NCBI GenBank assembly: GCA_033065855.1
Contig: JAVXUO010001386.1
Span: forward strand, 1-64,000
DNA: 64,000 nucleotides
Direction of reading: 5' to 3'
DNA from: Escallonia rubra
Taxonomy: Eukaryota; Streptophyta; Magnoliopsida; Escalloniales; Escalloniaceae
Positions 11,001-22,273 of this stretch are shown one piece after another. Under the pieces are notes generated by a model. That model worked only from the letters and a program-made list of their open reading frames with translations, did not search any database and was not told the DNA's origin. The translations under genes were made by a program, and so were the position numbers. Positions within the stretch are counted from its first letter, which is position 1, and each line of letters opens with the position of its first letter.

Positions 11001-14000
11001 CTGCGATATATACAAAAGTCAAAGAAAGTGTGAAGCTGTTTATTTCCAAGATCCAAGAACATAGACATATATTACGAAAAAGTGAGTATGAACTATGAAG
11101 TGATTGAACTGCATAGTCTTGCAGCTTCAATCATGCATAACAAAACTCAAGTTGATTGAATGTCAAGCTATGTAGAATTTGTAAAACAAACTTCGGAGCA
11201 TCAAATAAATAAAGTTCCGACAAGGATTGGCTTGAATTTAGGAAAAACATTTTACACTCACTAAAAGATGTGATTAATTGCAAGTGGTCTTTCGATCTAT
11301 ACAGCTACAAGAGTTTCTCATCCCAGCATGTATATCAAGTTAGACCCCAACAAGCAACACAGTGAAAGGCATGAAGCTGAAGAACTGATCTGAAGTTTTA
11401 AGGTTCAACTATCAAGAATCATAATCCAAAATCAGATAATTCAGTATGCAAGCATTCTAAATAACTTCATATTAGTCACTACAAGAATGTTTGTTCATCT
11501 ACATACACCTCCTCTCACATGCTTAGAAATTTAGTGCACCAAAGTAAAGAGAGATGAGGATTTCCCTATTTTCTTTTAGTAACAAAAGATTGTTCACACA
11601 AAAATGCCTATCTTGATAATTTCTTGCTTTGTGTACAAAGAGGAGTAATTATATTCCTCTTTCTTAGCACCAACATCTAGGACTAAACTAAAATAACACC
11701 TCTAATCATGCAAAAGAGGACAGATACTTGTCCTTTCATGCTGAAACTTTCCTCAAAAAAGTAAATGAGCTCTCACAATTAAGCTCCTCCAATATCCAGG
11801 ATTATTAGCAGGAGAAATCCTGACAAATTCTAGGGATAAACTATTTTTACTTCGTCCAGCAAACATGATGGACTTCCTTCCTACATCATATAACTACATG
11901 CTCACAAGTATGAAATGAATCAGTCGTCGTTTCAAGAAAGAAAGAAGCGGTACTTGTAATGGTGATCGTTAAGAGGCTTGGAATGGGAAAAGGAAGGTGG
12001 TACACCCAGTGTTATTAAAAGTGCGCATAGGCGCAAGGCGTGCTAAGGCTCACGACTCGCGCCTCGCCTAGGCCTAGGCGCAGCGCGTTCAAGAAGGCAA
12101 GCGCCTGGCGGTCCCATGCGCAAAGGCGCAAGGCGCATGGCGGGGCGGGAGGCACTAAATCTGTTACACGAGTCAGTCACTCTCACAGTCTCAACTCTCA
12201 CGCACGGTCGCTGCTTGCTTGCCTTTCCCTTCGCCGTCGTCGACAGCCTTGCTCTGATCGTCGCATCGCCTTTCCGGCTTTCCCTGTCGCTACCGACAGT
12301 TTGTTGCTCCGGCCGCTGCTCTAGAGTCCAGCCGACACCGCCACTGTTTGAGACTTGGTGCTGAATGGAATTTGAGACTTGACTCCCAACTGTCTCCAGT
12401 CTGTTAACACCAGGCATTCACTGCCAGTCTCGATCTTCATCTTGTGGTGTCTCAGCGTCTCCAAAAGATTTATTGAGTTCCAAATATAATTTGTATCAGA
12501 AGCTACTTTCTTGCTCTCTTTGATCATTTTGGCAACTCTGGAGAGGGGCCATTCATTCAGGTCTCTTCCCGTCAAAACTGCATTTGCAGACTAAAAGGCA
12601 TTGCCGTAATACCCAGCATGTAACGGTGGATTCAGTAGGTGCCTTATTCCCATGGCCAAACAGAGAGCTGTTTTCCCATCTGAGTTCTGCTTTAAAGCTC
12701 TGAATCTAGACCTCCAAAGGCTGAGTAATATAATTTTCTTGGTGCTGAACTCAGCTGGTTAGCATGTGATTTGTTCATCTCCATTTTTGGTCCAGTGTGG
12801 TTTTGCACGTTACATGTTTGACATGTTGCCTCAATGACTGCTTTGCTCTATCCCTGCAATTTTGCTTTATCCGAAGTTAGTGCATGCTTGTAGTGGACAA
12901 AAGATAATGAAAGAACATTCTGTTAACTTGTGATGGGTGTCATAGGTCTGGCATATGAAACTTTTCTCATGTTAAAAGCTTGTTAAATTATGATGGTATA
13001 AAATATGAAACTTTTTCTTGTGTTTGGAAGATTGTTAATTGTCATTTTCTGATTTTTTTTAACGTAATTTTATTATTTTAATGCACTATTATTATTTTTT
13101 TTATTAATTTTTAATATTGCGCCTCGCTTCGAAAAGGCGCGCGCCTGCGCCTTGCGCCTAGGCTCCAGGGATCTTTTGCGCCTTAGGTGCGCCTGCGCCT
13201 TTAATAACACTGGGTACACCATAAGAGGACCACCACATTCATGTACGCTCAAACAAATTGCACCTCAACCAATTTTCAGCCAGATGCATTATGGTGAAAT
13301 AGTCAATTTCCTTACTTAATGTATATGGAATAACTGAACTGGCGGTTTGAACTTGCAGAGGTGCCTTTTTGTAAGCTTATGTTCACATACTAACGTTCTG
13401 AAAGCTACCTAAGGGTGCACACCACCCTCGTAATCTCAAAAGCAAACTCAACAAAGTTTAGTCATGTCATGTCTTTTGCTTGTCAACAGGAACAACATAA
13501 CCACGCGGATGAGAAACACATGAGCAAACATCCGTCAAAATTTTTGCAACCCAGAAACTTAAAACTACCCTTCTGGTGTTTTACATTTGCGACATACATC
13601 CATAAAATAAGAAATTCCAAAATAGCTACACACAACATTCCAACAAACAAACTCGGAAAGACAAACAAAAACTACAACTTGCTAGCAATAATCAGTTTGT
13701 AGTGAGCATTGCATGAGCCCACATGTTTCGGACAAAAAAAAAAAAAAAAGATGGTGCACAAATAAATTGTTGCAACATGTATCAGTTATCAATCTAGACG
13801 GAGTCAACAAGAATATGGTCAAATGAAAAACATGTGATACAGACTCAATGCCTAGGACGCTAGAACGAGTCTGAAGGTGATACAGGACTAAGATTAAAAA
13901 CCAAAGCATGTGTCTTTAGTGTGTGATATGCATTCATACCTAAGGGGTATAACATGACCAGCGAGCCACGGAGGTACTAACATACACGAAATAGCCTCAA

Positions 14001-14766
14001 CAAGAATTCTTGGCCTACAAATTCAAGACCACTTGTTCTAGCTAAACGAGACAATTAGCTTCAGCTAGGCATGACCCCAACTCAGAACAGAACTTTTCTA
14101 GGCTTCTACAATAGGCTTAATGAAAACAGCTTATGGAAGCAGCACTGACGATTTTGACCATATATATCCTTCTGATTAAACGACATTAGATAACCTTAAA
14201 TCACATCGGCCAGACAAATAATGAGGATAGCCAAACATTAAATGCACTAAGCTGGCCAGGCCAGAGTAGCTAAAGAACTCCCACAATTTTGTCTACCTCG
14301 ACTTCTTTCCTGCTCCTAACGTAATGAACACGCAAGTACCCGTTTTACTCATTGTTTTCACCCTAATTTGACTTTTCAAACAAAACCAAATTACTATTTG
14401 AACTAATCCTAGATAATGCGCAAAACAAAAGTCAAAAGTGACAAAAAAAATTAGGTTATGCGAACCAAGCAATTGTAACTCCAGACAACATGTTTTGAGG
14501 AAACAAGAAGAACATTAATCATCAAAAAACAAACGTGTAAAATCAAACATACACGTATATATATGTACCTCGCCGACGACGTCTTCCTTGCGGGAATTGA
14601 ACTTGGTGCCCTTGTAGATGTAGTTGCCGCAGGTGTTGCAGCGTATGCTCATCGGGAGCATCATGCGAACCTTAATCTGCTGGTTCTTCGGCTGCCTCCT
14701 CCTCGGAATCTTCGCCGGATCGAAGTCCGGCGGGTAGTACTTGTTCAGCACCTTCCTCTCTCCCAT
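5042..14766 (-). CDS. YJU2: YJU2/CCDC94-type pre-mRNA splicing factor (CWC16 family)
   Basis: The eight coding exons on the minus strand, in transcript order, are 14569-14766, 10539-10688, 10046-10180, 9889-9954, 8841-8891, 8631-8738, 8337-8421 and 5042-5259. Every join has AG/GT borders and matching phase, and the sum is 1011 nt, 336 residues. YJU2 is a step-I factor of the catalytic spliceosome that helps seat the branch site for the first splicing reaction. Seen: the invariant start [17 protein letters not shown]; a four-cysteine zinc site (C43, C46 in [10 protein letters not shown]80, C83 in FKCTKCSAE); the family phrases [20 protein letters not shown] and [18 protein letters not shown]; an acidic, low-complexity C-terminus ending YDSDEDE. 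Intron 1 (3.9 kb) holds a hAT element and intron 7 (3.1 kb) a tandem array. The 8337 donor (AAAG|GTCGGT) is weak, so the 28-to-29 codon region around that join is the least sure part. The gene is intact otherwise. Confidence 0.92.
5778..7560. repeat. Tandem array of ~614-bp units in YJU2 intron 7
   Basis: Three diverged head-to-tail units begin near 5778, 6335 and 6948, each opening with CAATAACCCAAGAAA followed by GGAAAACTTCAACC, with a partial unit before them (from about 5620). A second landmark, TCTGAGCAACAAGCAAGCTA, recurs near 6266, 6880 and 7494, that is every 614 bases. Units differ by many substitutions and small indels, so the array is old. No coding potential is evident. Confidence 0.82.
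7930..8075. repeat. Perfect 73-bp tandem duplication in YJU2 intron 7
   Basis: The 73 bases starting ACTAACCCAGAGAACATATT at 7930 recur exactly from 8003. Identity across both copies looks complete, so it is recent or has been homogenised. It lies about 260 bases from exon 7. Confidence 0.93.
12007..13212. mobile_element. Non-autonomous hAT element in YJU2 intron 1
   Basis: Inverted ends are CAGTGTTATTAAAAG...GCGC and GCGCCTTTAATAACACTG. A perfect 8-bp target duplication, GGTACACC, sits at 11999-12006 and 13213-13220, the hAT length. Both subterminal regions are packed with GGCGC/GCGCC motifs (12025-12140 and 13120-13200), which can fold on each other. The 1 kb interior has no transposase and I recognise no captured gene. 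The perfect duplication points to a young insertion. Confidence 0.92.
13213..14568. other. Remainder of YJU2 intron 1, parent of a distant copy
   Basis: This is intron sequence with no ORF of note. The stretch GAAAGCTACCTAAGGGTGCA at about 13400 and its surroundings reappear near 21318. Together with exon 1 it marks this region as the source of the duplicate at 21290-22620. Confidence 0.6.
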
Positions 14767-15326
14767 CTTCGCTCAGCCGGTCGAACCGGTATCCGAATTA
14801 AGAAATTCTTTTCTCCAATTCAAACTACGGAACTCGATCGAAAGACAGGAACAATATGATGTAGATGATGCTTATTTCAACAAACAACCGATTCGTCTCT
14901 CTTTCTCCTCCTACTTCATTTTCTTCTTCCCCAAACCCTCGCAACAGTATATCGATCGATTTATAGTTCTGAAAGAGGGACATTTTCGCGAGGAGGGGTT
15001 AGTTACAAATTAACTCCTTCCAGTATGATCTATTCTGTAATTAGGGCGTCAAACTTGGTTAGTAAAAGGTCGTTTCAAATGATAATCACGAGAAGTAACG
15101 TTGTTAAGGGATCAATTGAACATAGATAAGGAAAGGTAAATCGTCTTCACATATTGTTGGCTGTGTACCTTCGAGTGTGCACTGTGTATAACACATCGCA
15201 ACGTTACACATAGGTGAAAAAAATTAATTGTCCTTAGACATAACTAGTCTTTTGCTTTGCAAACAAAAGCTGCTAATGATCTAACCGATCAAATTTAGCC
15301 CTTTGTCCCTTGAATGGTATTGCAAC
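14767..15326 (-). promoter_or_regulatory. YJU2 upstream region
   Basis: The interval contains the YJU2 5' leader and presumed promoter reading leftward. No clear TATA box was found, which is common for housekeeping genes. No other gene is seen. Confidence 0.35.
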
Positions 15327-15925
15327 TAGGGGTGAGCACGGTTCGGTTCGATGGTCAAACCGTAAACTGAACCGTTACCCTTCGGTTTGAAAAATTGTGA
15401 ACCGAATCAAACCAAACACCATCGGTTTAGACGATTCAATTTACTCGATTTAGACGGTTCGATTTGGTCGGTTTAAACGGTTTGCGCTAACTTAAAGACG
15501 TTGTTCATTTACACAATACTATTAGATCTCATAATAATTAAATATTGAAGTTATATTTTTTTCTAAATTGCATATAATCTTATTACAATTGATATATAAG
15601 TGTTCATTGATGTATGAGAAAGAATGAATAAGTATACAATATATAGCGCCCACGAATTTTTTGTGTTATAAGTGTTCTCATTATTTTCTTTTCTCTTAAC
15701 TTTCAAGATTTGTTTATTTGGATTTTCTTAGTACCATATATGTGAAATTATCAATAAATGTTACTAAAAATATATTAACATATCATAGATCGGTTCGGTT
15801 TAATTTAGAATCGGTTTAAAAAATGTGAATTGTGAATCGAACAGAATCAAGGCCGGTTTGAAAAATGTGAAATTGAACCGTTAAGATCATTGAACGGTTC
15901 GAATTGGATTGGATCGATTTAAACA
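15327..15925. mobile_element. hAT-like MITE with GGTTCGGTTCG subterminal repeats
   Basis: The left end TAGGGGTGAGCACGGTTCGG is a widespread plant hAT terminus. Repeats of GGTTCG/CGAACC and CGGTTTGA fill both sides (15345-15485 and 15785-15915). The expected complementary right terminus (…GCTCACCCCTA) is missing, so the right edge is approximate and the element is truncated or worn. Confidence 0.65.
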
Positions 15926-15969
15926 CGTAGGAGTCTGAGAAGAAAATTGTATATGTGTCAGACATGTAT

Positions 15970-16816
15970 TTTTTTGTTTTTGGTTAAAGACTTAATTAGC
16001 ATTAATTAAAAATAACCATTACAACCTAAAGGCAATGCCCAAATGAGCATTCCTGGAAAAACAGAGACAACAACATCCAAACGGATGGTCCCGGAAATGG
16101 CCAACATGGCCTTGGAAGAAACCAAAGAAAACATAATGGCTACCCGTGGGTAGCCAGATCGGGAAGACGCAATGAAATGCATCAGATCCCTCACTCCCAC
16201 TGAAACAGAGGTGAGAGCCATGGGCCGCATAGAATGACAGTTTACATTACTGTCGCGGTTAACATCGGAGCCGTAGAAAGTGGAGGGGGGTCCTCCCAAG
16301 GCCGGATCGAAGCGATCCGCAGCTCGAAGGGAATATGCATCCTCCAAATCTAGCAGATCCGGCATCTTCAAGCCACCATTCCACCTTTTCGGACCCGCAT
16401 CAGAGTTTTCTAGCCAAACCTGCCGGATCGACGGTTCGGAGACAACGACGGATCTGAGAAAACTTCTCAGATCTGAGAGTAGCGAAAGAGAATGGGTACC
16501 TATGGGGCTAGAGGAATTCCGATCTAGAGGGAAGGTGGAGATCGGAGGGGAGAGGAAGGTGGTGGTGGGTGTTGGGAATCGGCCGGGTGGGATGCCGCAT
16601 AAGGGGGGGGAGGAGAAGAGAAGGATAAGAAGGAAAAGGACCCAACGGGGGGCCTCCCCTTCCAACCTCACAGCCATGGAAGCTGAAGGAGGAAGGGGTG
16701 GCAGATCAATCTTCGGGAGAGAGAGAGAGGTACAGAGAGTTGTTTTTAGGGCCGGCTGTTGGAAAACTTTAATCCCCGAGTTTCCCTCTATTCTATATGT
16801 AAAGTTCTATGGGCTT
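15970..16816 (-). mobile_element. LINE-like retroposed insertion with 14-bp target duplication
   Basis: A perfect 14-bp duplication, TGTCAGACATGTAT, flanks the insert at 15956-15969 and 16817-16830. On the minus strand the insert ends in an A-rich tail (ACCAAAAACAAAAAAA) directly against one copy, the signature of target-primed reverse transcription. The insert begins at about 16816 and contains a 223-codon open frame (16006-16677, minus) starting MAVRLEGEAPRW that is not recognised as any known protein. The 3' end (…AATTAAGTCTTTAACC then A-rich) resembles plant L1-type tails. It could be a short, internally deleted LINE or a retroposed transcript. Confidence 0.72.
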
Positions 16817-16830
16817 TGTCAGACATGTAT

Positions 16831-17571
16831 CAAATGCTCAGAAAGTTAACATGTATACATGTTGATAATAATGACTATACTAGCAGAGTAAGCATGAAAC
16901 TTGCATGTTGTACTTATCTCTCGGTGTCTGATCAATCTAACATAATTGCCGTACTATAATGTTGTAATTATTCCCAACCAAAAAAAAAAAAAAAATTTGT
17001 TGTAATTATTTCTTGGTGCCTGATCAACCTAACATCATTGTCTGATTTCTAAATTTCTAGATTTCGTGGGCCTTTTTCCAATTTCAGCAGTTCTGGATCC
17101 CACAATTAAATATTAGCTAGAAAAAGATGGTATCATTTGTTTCGCCTAAAAGAGGTAACAAAGCAAAACTTACCCAAATGCCAATCATAGATGCACTTAT
17201 TGTGTGCTACATCAAATTACTATATGCTCACACTGATGTTGATTGTTTGGACACATAGAATGGCGAAACAAAAGTGGTACACCAGAAATGCAGTTCACTA
17301 TGAACATAAGAGTTCCTTGGTTAGATCGCAGTTAAAATAATTAGAGAAATTGTGAAATATGGGAGCATTTTCCTAGCAAAGAAGTTATCAAAGTGCAGAT
17401 AATTAGTTTTTAAACTGTGATATGTTATGTGTATTATTCCCGTGTAACCTCGTTCTGATGCAAAGTGACGCAATCACCAAATTTTTCTCAAAGCTCTTCT
17501 TCTTGGTTACTAATGTTGCATACCCAAAGTGGCAAGTTTTCAACTTATAGAGCTTCCACGATTCCACCCCT
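16831..17571. other. No gene recognised
   Basis: AT-rich, low-coding sequence. Nothing beyond an A-run at 16980-16995 could be supported. It ends at the left target duplication of the hAT at 17572. Confidence 0.4.
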
Positions 17572-18814
17572 ATAGAGATGTCAAACGGGCCGGGTGGCCC
17601 GCGGCCCGGCCCGGCCCCAAAGAAGCCCGGGCTGGCTCAGCCCTCTTATGAATAGTGCAGGCCCAAAAATAAAGGGCCTTGGACTGGACCTGGCCAAGGT
17701 TTCACCAAAAATGGCCTGGGCCAGGCCCGGCCCTAAAAAAGCCCGGCCCAGAAAAAGGCCGAAATTGGCCCGAAAAAGCCCAAAACTGGGCCCAATTTTA
17801 GCCCTAAATTCGGCCCTTTTCTGGGTTGGCCCACTTTTTTAAAAATTTTGTTTTCCTTCATTCCCCCCCCCCCCCCCCCCAATGGCTATATTCCCCAATA
17901 ATTTCGAAAATTTCACTTTTACCCTCTCCCCAACAACTATATAACGGCTAGTTTGGAGGGTATTTTAGTCCAAGTTAATTTTTCAAATCTTTTAAAATTT
18001 TTTACACTTTTACCTTCCCCAACAACTATAAACGGTTAATATTACTTCAATAAGAAATTTGTAGCATTCCTTATTAGAAAATGTTAAAATGCATTTGGTT
18101 TGCTTTGGTACTGTGGCTTGCACGTGACGACGATTATTGAGGACAAGAATATTATTCTTTGATAATTTAAGTTTTTTAAATAGCTGTTCAAAAACAAGGA
18201 AATTGTGCATCTTCATCTCCGCATAAGCGCATTTTTTGATTGGTATCACACACATCTAGGGAGCAATAATCCTCATAGCAAAACAAAGTCTCTACATATG
18301 AAAGTCATATATATAGAATAAAATTTTGTAAATGAGACCAAGTAGAGAGAAAAATTGTTAGTCAAAATCTATACTTATTGCTTAAGATCGTCTAGGGAAT
18401 TAATAACTATACTCCAAATTTAAATTCTTGTAAATTCCAACTAGTTTTTAGTGGTACATTATAATAAAAAAAATTCAACTTTAGTGAAAAAAGTAAAGCT
18501 TAATAGTATAAATTTGAAATAAACTGATTAGGATTTCAAAATACATGCTAAAACTTCTGTTCCCAACCTATTCTGGCCGCACCCAAAGGCCCACTGTGGT
18601 CGCACTTTGCATGACACGTCCGCACAAGCAACAGTCATTTTCAACGCTCACAACCGGTCAAAGCATGCACGCTCAAGTCACGTGCACTTCTCACTTTCAT
18701 TACATGACTTCGTCACCAAGAAACTCATCATCGTGCGACGCCGCATCACGCTTCGACCGTCGCACTTCGCACGTCGTCCGTCGATGCGCCATGGCACTTG
18801 CCCAAGGAGGTTGG

Positions 18815-18925
18815 CCTTGGCCTCCCCCTTGGGGTCGGCCTCGGCCTTGGCCTTCCCCTTGGGGTCGGCCTCGGCCTTGGCCTTCCCCTTGGGGTCGGCC
18901 TCGGCCTCCCCCTATGGGTTGGCCT
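18815..18925 (+). repeat. 30-bp minisatellite in the solo LTR
   Basis: Three near-perfect copies of CCTTCCCCTTGGGGTCGGCC with linker TCGGCCTTGG, plus degenerate edges. It lies at the 5' part of the LTR. Confidence 0.85.
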
Positions 18926-18999
18926 TGGACTTCCCCTATGGTTTGGCCTTTGATCTCCATACTTAACACCTTCACTTCTCTTCAAGGGACCATACACAA

Positions 19000-19150
19000 C
19001 TCCGCGACCCCCGTCGCCCGTCGTCCGGACGTCAACTCCGCGACCCCCGTCGCCCGTCGTCCGGACGTCATCTCCGCGACCCCCGTCGTCCGGACGTCAA
19101 CTTCGCGACCCCGTCGCCCGTCGTCCAGACGTCGCCCGCGCCCGCGCGCC
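19000..19150 (+). repeat. ~36-bp GC-rich minisatellite in the solo LTR
   Basis: Four copies of a unit built on CGACCCCCGTCGCCCGTCGT plus CCGGACGTCAACTC. CpG-dense, hence a likely methylation target (inference). Confidence 0.85.
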
Positions 19151-19544
19151 AACTCCACGACGCTTATCGTCCGTCGCCCGGACGTCGTTTCTATGAGCCC
19201 CGTCACCGACGTTCGGGCGTCACACTCCAACACTCTGCCCCGCCTGTGTGCCGCGCCGCTGATACAGCCGTGCCCCCAGGCTCTATGTCACACTACCTTG
19301 CTCCCGCACACCATACGCACTATATCACGCCCATGCGCCACCATTGACACAAACGTGCCCCCCGGCACCTTCCCATGCGCCGCGCCACTAACACATACGT
19401 GCCCCCGACATCTTACTCACTTCATCGCGCCCATGCGCCATAATCATGTCATCATGCCCCCGGGCACCACACTCATTCATCACACCATGCGTATCTTGCC
19501 TTGGTCATGGAACATGCTTCAACCTTCTCTCCGGAGTGTACATC

Positions 19545-20065
19545 ATCCTGCGGGGATAGGCGACTCCTCCGGGACACTATCTCTGCCAGGGAGCTCTTCA
19601 ACTCCCCTTCCGCCAGGTAGACGGCTCCTCCGGGATGCTACCTCGGCCAGTCGGGTAGACGGCTCCTCCGGGATGCTACCTTGACTCGCTCCGAGTGCTC
19701 CGGCATAAGGACTCACCCGCGGGGATAGGCGACTCCTCCGGGACACTATCTCTGCCAGGGAGCTCTTCAACTCCCCTTCCGCCAGGTAGACGGCTCCTCC
19801 GGGATGCTACCTCGGCCAGTCAGGTAGACGGCTCCTCCGGGATGCTACCTTGACTCGCTCCAAGTGCTCCGGCATAAGGACTCACCCGCGGGGATAGGCG
19901 ACTCCTTCGGGACACTATCTTTGCCAGGGAGCTCTAAGTGCTCCGGCACGAAGACTCCCCTTCTGCCAGGTAGACGGCTCCTCCAGGATGCTACCTTGGC
20001 CGGCCAGGTAGACGGCTCCTCCGGGATGCTACCTCGGCCTGCGGAATAGGCGACTCCTCCGGGAC
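19545..20065 (+). repeat. ~180-bp higher-order repeat in the solo LTR
   Basis: Units starting GGGGATAGGCGACTCCTCCG recur at about 19555, 19733 and 19892, with a shorter one near 20042. Each contains inner repeats of GGTAGACGGCTCCTCCGGGA. The first two copies are almost identical. Confidence 0.85.
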
Positions 20066-21894
20066 ACTATCTCCGTCAGGGTGCCTGCGTGACTGGCCTA
20101 CGTGCTCCGGCACTGGGGGCTTGCGTCGGCACCCCTAGGGACTATGACCCCCGGGTCACTCCGAGACGGGAGCAGGTCTTCGGAGGGCATCGCGCCTAGT
20201 TCACCTGGCAGTTGGGCGTCGGGTCTTCCCACCGCTGCCAGGCCTGTGGGACTCCGCAAGGGCTTGGATCAAAGGGGTTCTCTGGCCACACCGATGCGGT
20301 GGGAGCCAGTCTTTCCAGACAGACAGAGCGACGCTGTGCGGGGCAGGCTGGGTGAATATGCGATCTGACAGTCCATGGAGCACCGGCACCCGTGGACCCC
20401 CCGGTGACGTGTCACTCCCGGGGAGCGCCACGTGTCGGTTTATGACATCATCATCTCAATCTCTATAAATAGAGGTCTTGAGAATTCATTTGGGACAGGA
20501 GATAACGGTTGGACATTTTCAGGACTTCTTCTTCACTCTCACATTTTCACTTTCTCACTCTAGAATCCTAGAGAGAGAAGCATACATGACCTTGACTCTG
20601 GACCTAAGCATCGGACTGTGACTGTCATCGTGTATTCATCTCGCGCCATCGCCCTCGCAGCACTGCCACCCTCAGGCTCTGTCTGGGAAGCCCTTGGTCT
20701 CTGCCCTTGTTCCACCCTTGCTGTGTCTCACATCAACATACTTGAAAGCTGACTCGGACTGCAGCCTTTGTGGCACCTCCACGTAGGTACGAACCCACTT
20801 TCCTTGGCATCAACTTTACACCAAATTAAACTAATAGTATAAGTTTGAAATAAACTGATTATAATTGAAACTTCCGAAAAATGCTACTCATAAATTATAA
20901 TGTTAGTAGGCCAAAAAAGGCTTGTCAATATTACACCAAATTAACATGTATCAATCTCAACCAATTAATTTGATGTATTCTTGTTGGCCATCGACGCAAA
21001 TAACTAACAAAGAGTTAGGAACCAAAAAAAAAAAAAAAAATTTGGGCCCGGCCCTAAATATTGGGCCTAGGGCCAGGGCTTGGACTGGGCCCATATATCC
21101 AGATTTCAGGCCCGGGCGCGGCCCGGCCCGTTTTTCAGTCATATGGCCCAGCCCCGGCCCGTTTTTGTTGGAGGCCCGTTGGGCTTGGGCTGGGCCGGCC
21201 CAAGCCTGGCCCATTGACATCTATACACCCATGTCCCTTGTTGCATCTGTTTTACTTGTCAGATGAGAGAGGAAGGGGTTGAAGGGAAGCTTAAGCCTGC
21301 ACAGTCTAAAGTTGCGAAAGCTACCTAAGGGTGCACGCAGCCCATTCCTTAATTTCGTGATCAACTCAACAATGCCCGCGCGCCGATGCCCTGACACGTG
21401 CTAGGTCATACTGCTAGTATGTAATGCATGCCTTGCTTTGTCACTGAAAAGAACCAAAGAATGGTTGTGAAATACACGAACAGATAGCTATTGAACTTTC
21501 TTTTAGTCAAACTTTTCATAACTTTATGGCATTTTGCATCTATAAAATGGAAATGTATTCCAAAGTATATGATTGAATAGTTACTTATGAAATATCAAAC
21601 AAGAAGGCAATGCCTCCCTCCCGTCTAATGCAAACACGAGAAAAACAACCAAACTTCAGCAGAAGCCGCAAGTGTGTAATAATCGGCAAACAGCTATAAT
21701 GGCCTAAGCCAACAGCTATTACAAACCAAAACAAATTGTTGACTCACCGTGTAATTAGTAGTCTAGTACTGGTCATTCTAGTCCAGGTCAACACGAGGAA
21801 GGTCATAGGGAAAAGGCAAATTACGAAAGGCCCAAATCTTTAATTTGACGCTGGAACGAGAACGACGGAATGGACTTGTACTCATACCTAGTGC

Positions 21895-22032
21895 CGAGGG
21901 AGATGTAAATTGGTCAACGGCCTCTACAAGAATGCAGGGACACAACACCACTCCCTCATAACCCAGTAGTCGAGGGAGATGTAAATTGGTCAACGGCCTC
22001 TACAAGAATGCAGGGACACAACACCACTCCCT
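21895..22032. repeat. 76-bp tandem duplication
   Basis: CGAGGGAGATGTAAATTGGT and the following bases occur at 21895 and again at 21971, about 63 bases being identical. Both copies end in ACTCCCTC, which is also the start of the MITE that follows. Confidence 0.9.
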
Positions 22033-22273
22033 CCGTTCCATTCTATTTTCTCCTTTGGCATGTTGCCAAAGCCCATGATGGATTTTCGTACACGCACACA
22101 TTAAATCGAACTCAAAGATTAATCATAGCCTAAGCCTAAGCCAAGGTAGAACTGTTTGACAAGTCAAACTAGAGTAAATGCAATGAGTAACGTCAGTGTT
22201 TACGTGTACTGAACATATGCATGGAATTCACAAAAAAGTCTAGATGGTGAAAAATCAAACGGAACGGAGGGAC
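22027..22273. mobile_element. Stowaway-like MITE (Tc1/Mariner)
   Basis: The ends are CTCCCTCCGTTCC and GGAACGGAGGGAC, the standard plant Stowaway terminus, about 247 bases apart. TA follows the right end; the left TA is not preserved. Confidence 0.8.

Larger units (their letters stand above)
18558..20812 (+). mobile_element. Solo LTR, GC-rich (Gypsy/Tat-like by style)
   Basis: The block begins TGTTCCC and ends GGCATCA (TG...CA) between near-identical 5-bp flanks, ACTTC and ACTTT. It is far richer in GC than its surroundings. A TATA motif, CTATAAATAGAG, at about 20460 is followed by a leader-like pyrimidine-rich stretch, which fits the U3/R/U5 order of an LTR on the plus strand. No internal retrotransposon domain lies beside it, so it looks like a solo LTR left by recombination. 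The family name is inferred from its large size and minisatellites only. It is a fossil; the 4/5 flank match suggests moderate age. Confidence 0.62.
17572..21224. mobile_element. hAT-type element carrying a nested LTR
   Basis: The left end ATAGAGATGTCAAACGGGCC and the right end GGCCCATTGACATCTAT are complementary hAT termini. Both sides are dense in GGCCCGG/GGGCC motifs (17585-17830 and 21040-21215). Flanks CCACCCCT (17564-17571) and ACACCCAT (21225-21232) agree at 6 of 8 positions and are probably a worn 8-bp duplication. A 2.25-kb LTR (18558-20812) was inserted later, so the hAT itself was about 1.4 kb and non-autonomous. Confidence 0.75.

Noticed and set aside
16006-16677. 223-codon frame as a host gene
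   Set aside because: It sits wholly inside an insert with a 14-bp target duplication and A-rich tail, so it is treated as part of the retroposon.
18545-19684. 379-codon open frame, proline/arginine-rich
   Set aside because: It lies over CpG-rich minisatellites of the solo LTR; its peptide is a translation of DNA repeats and matches no family.
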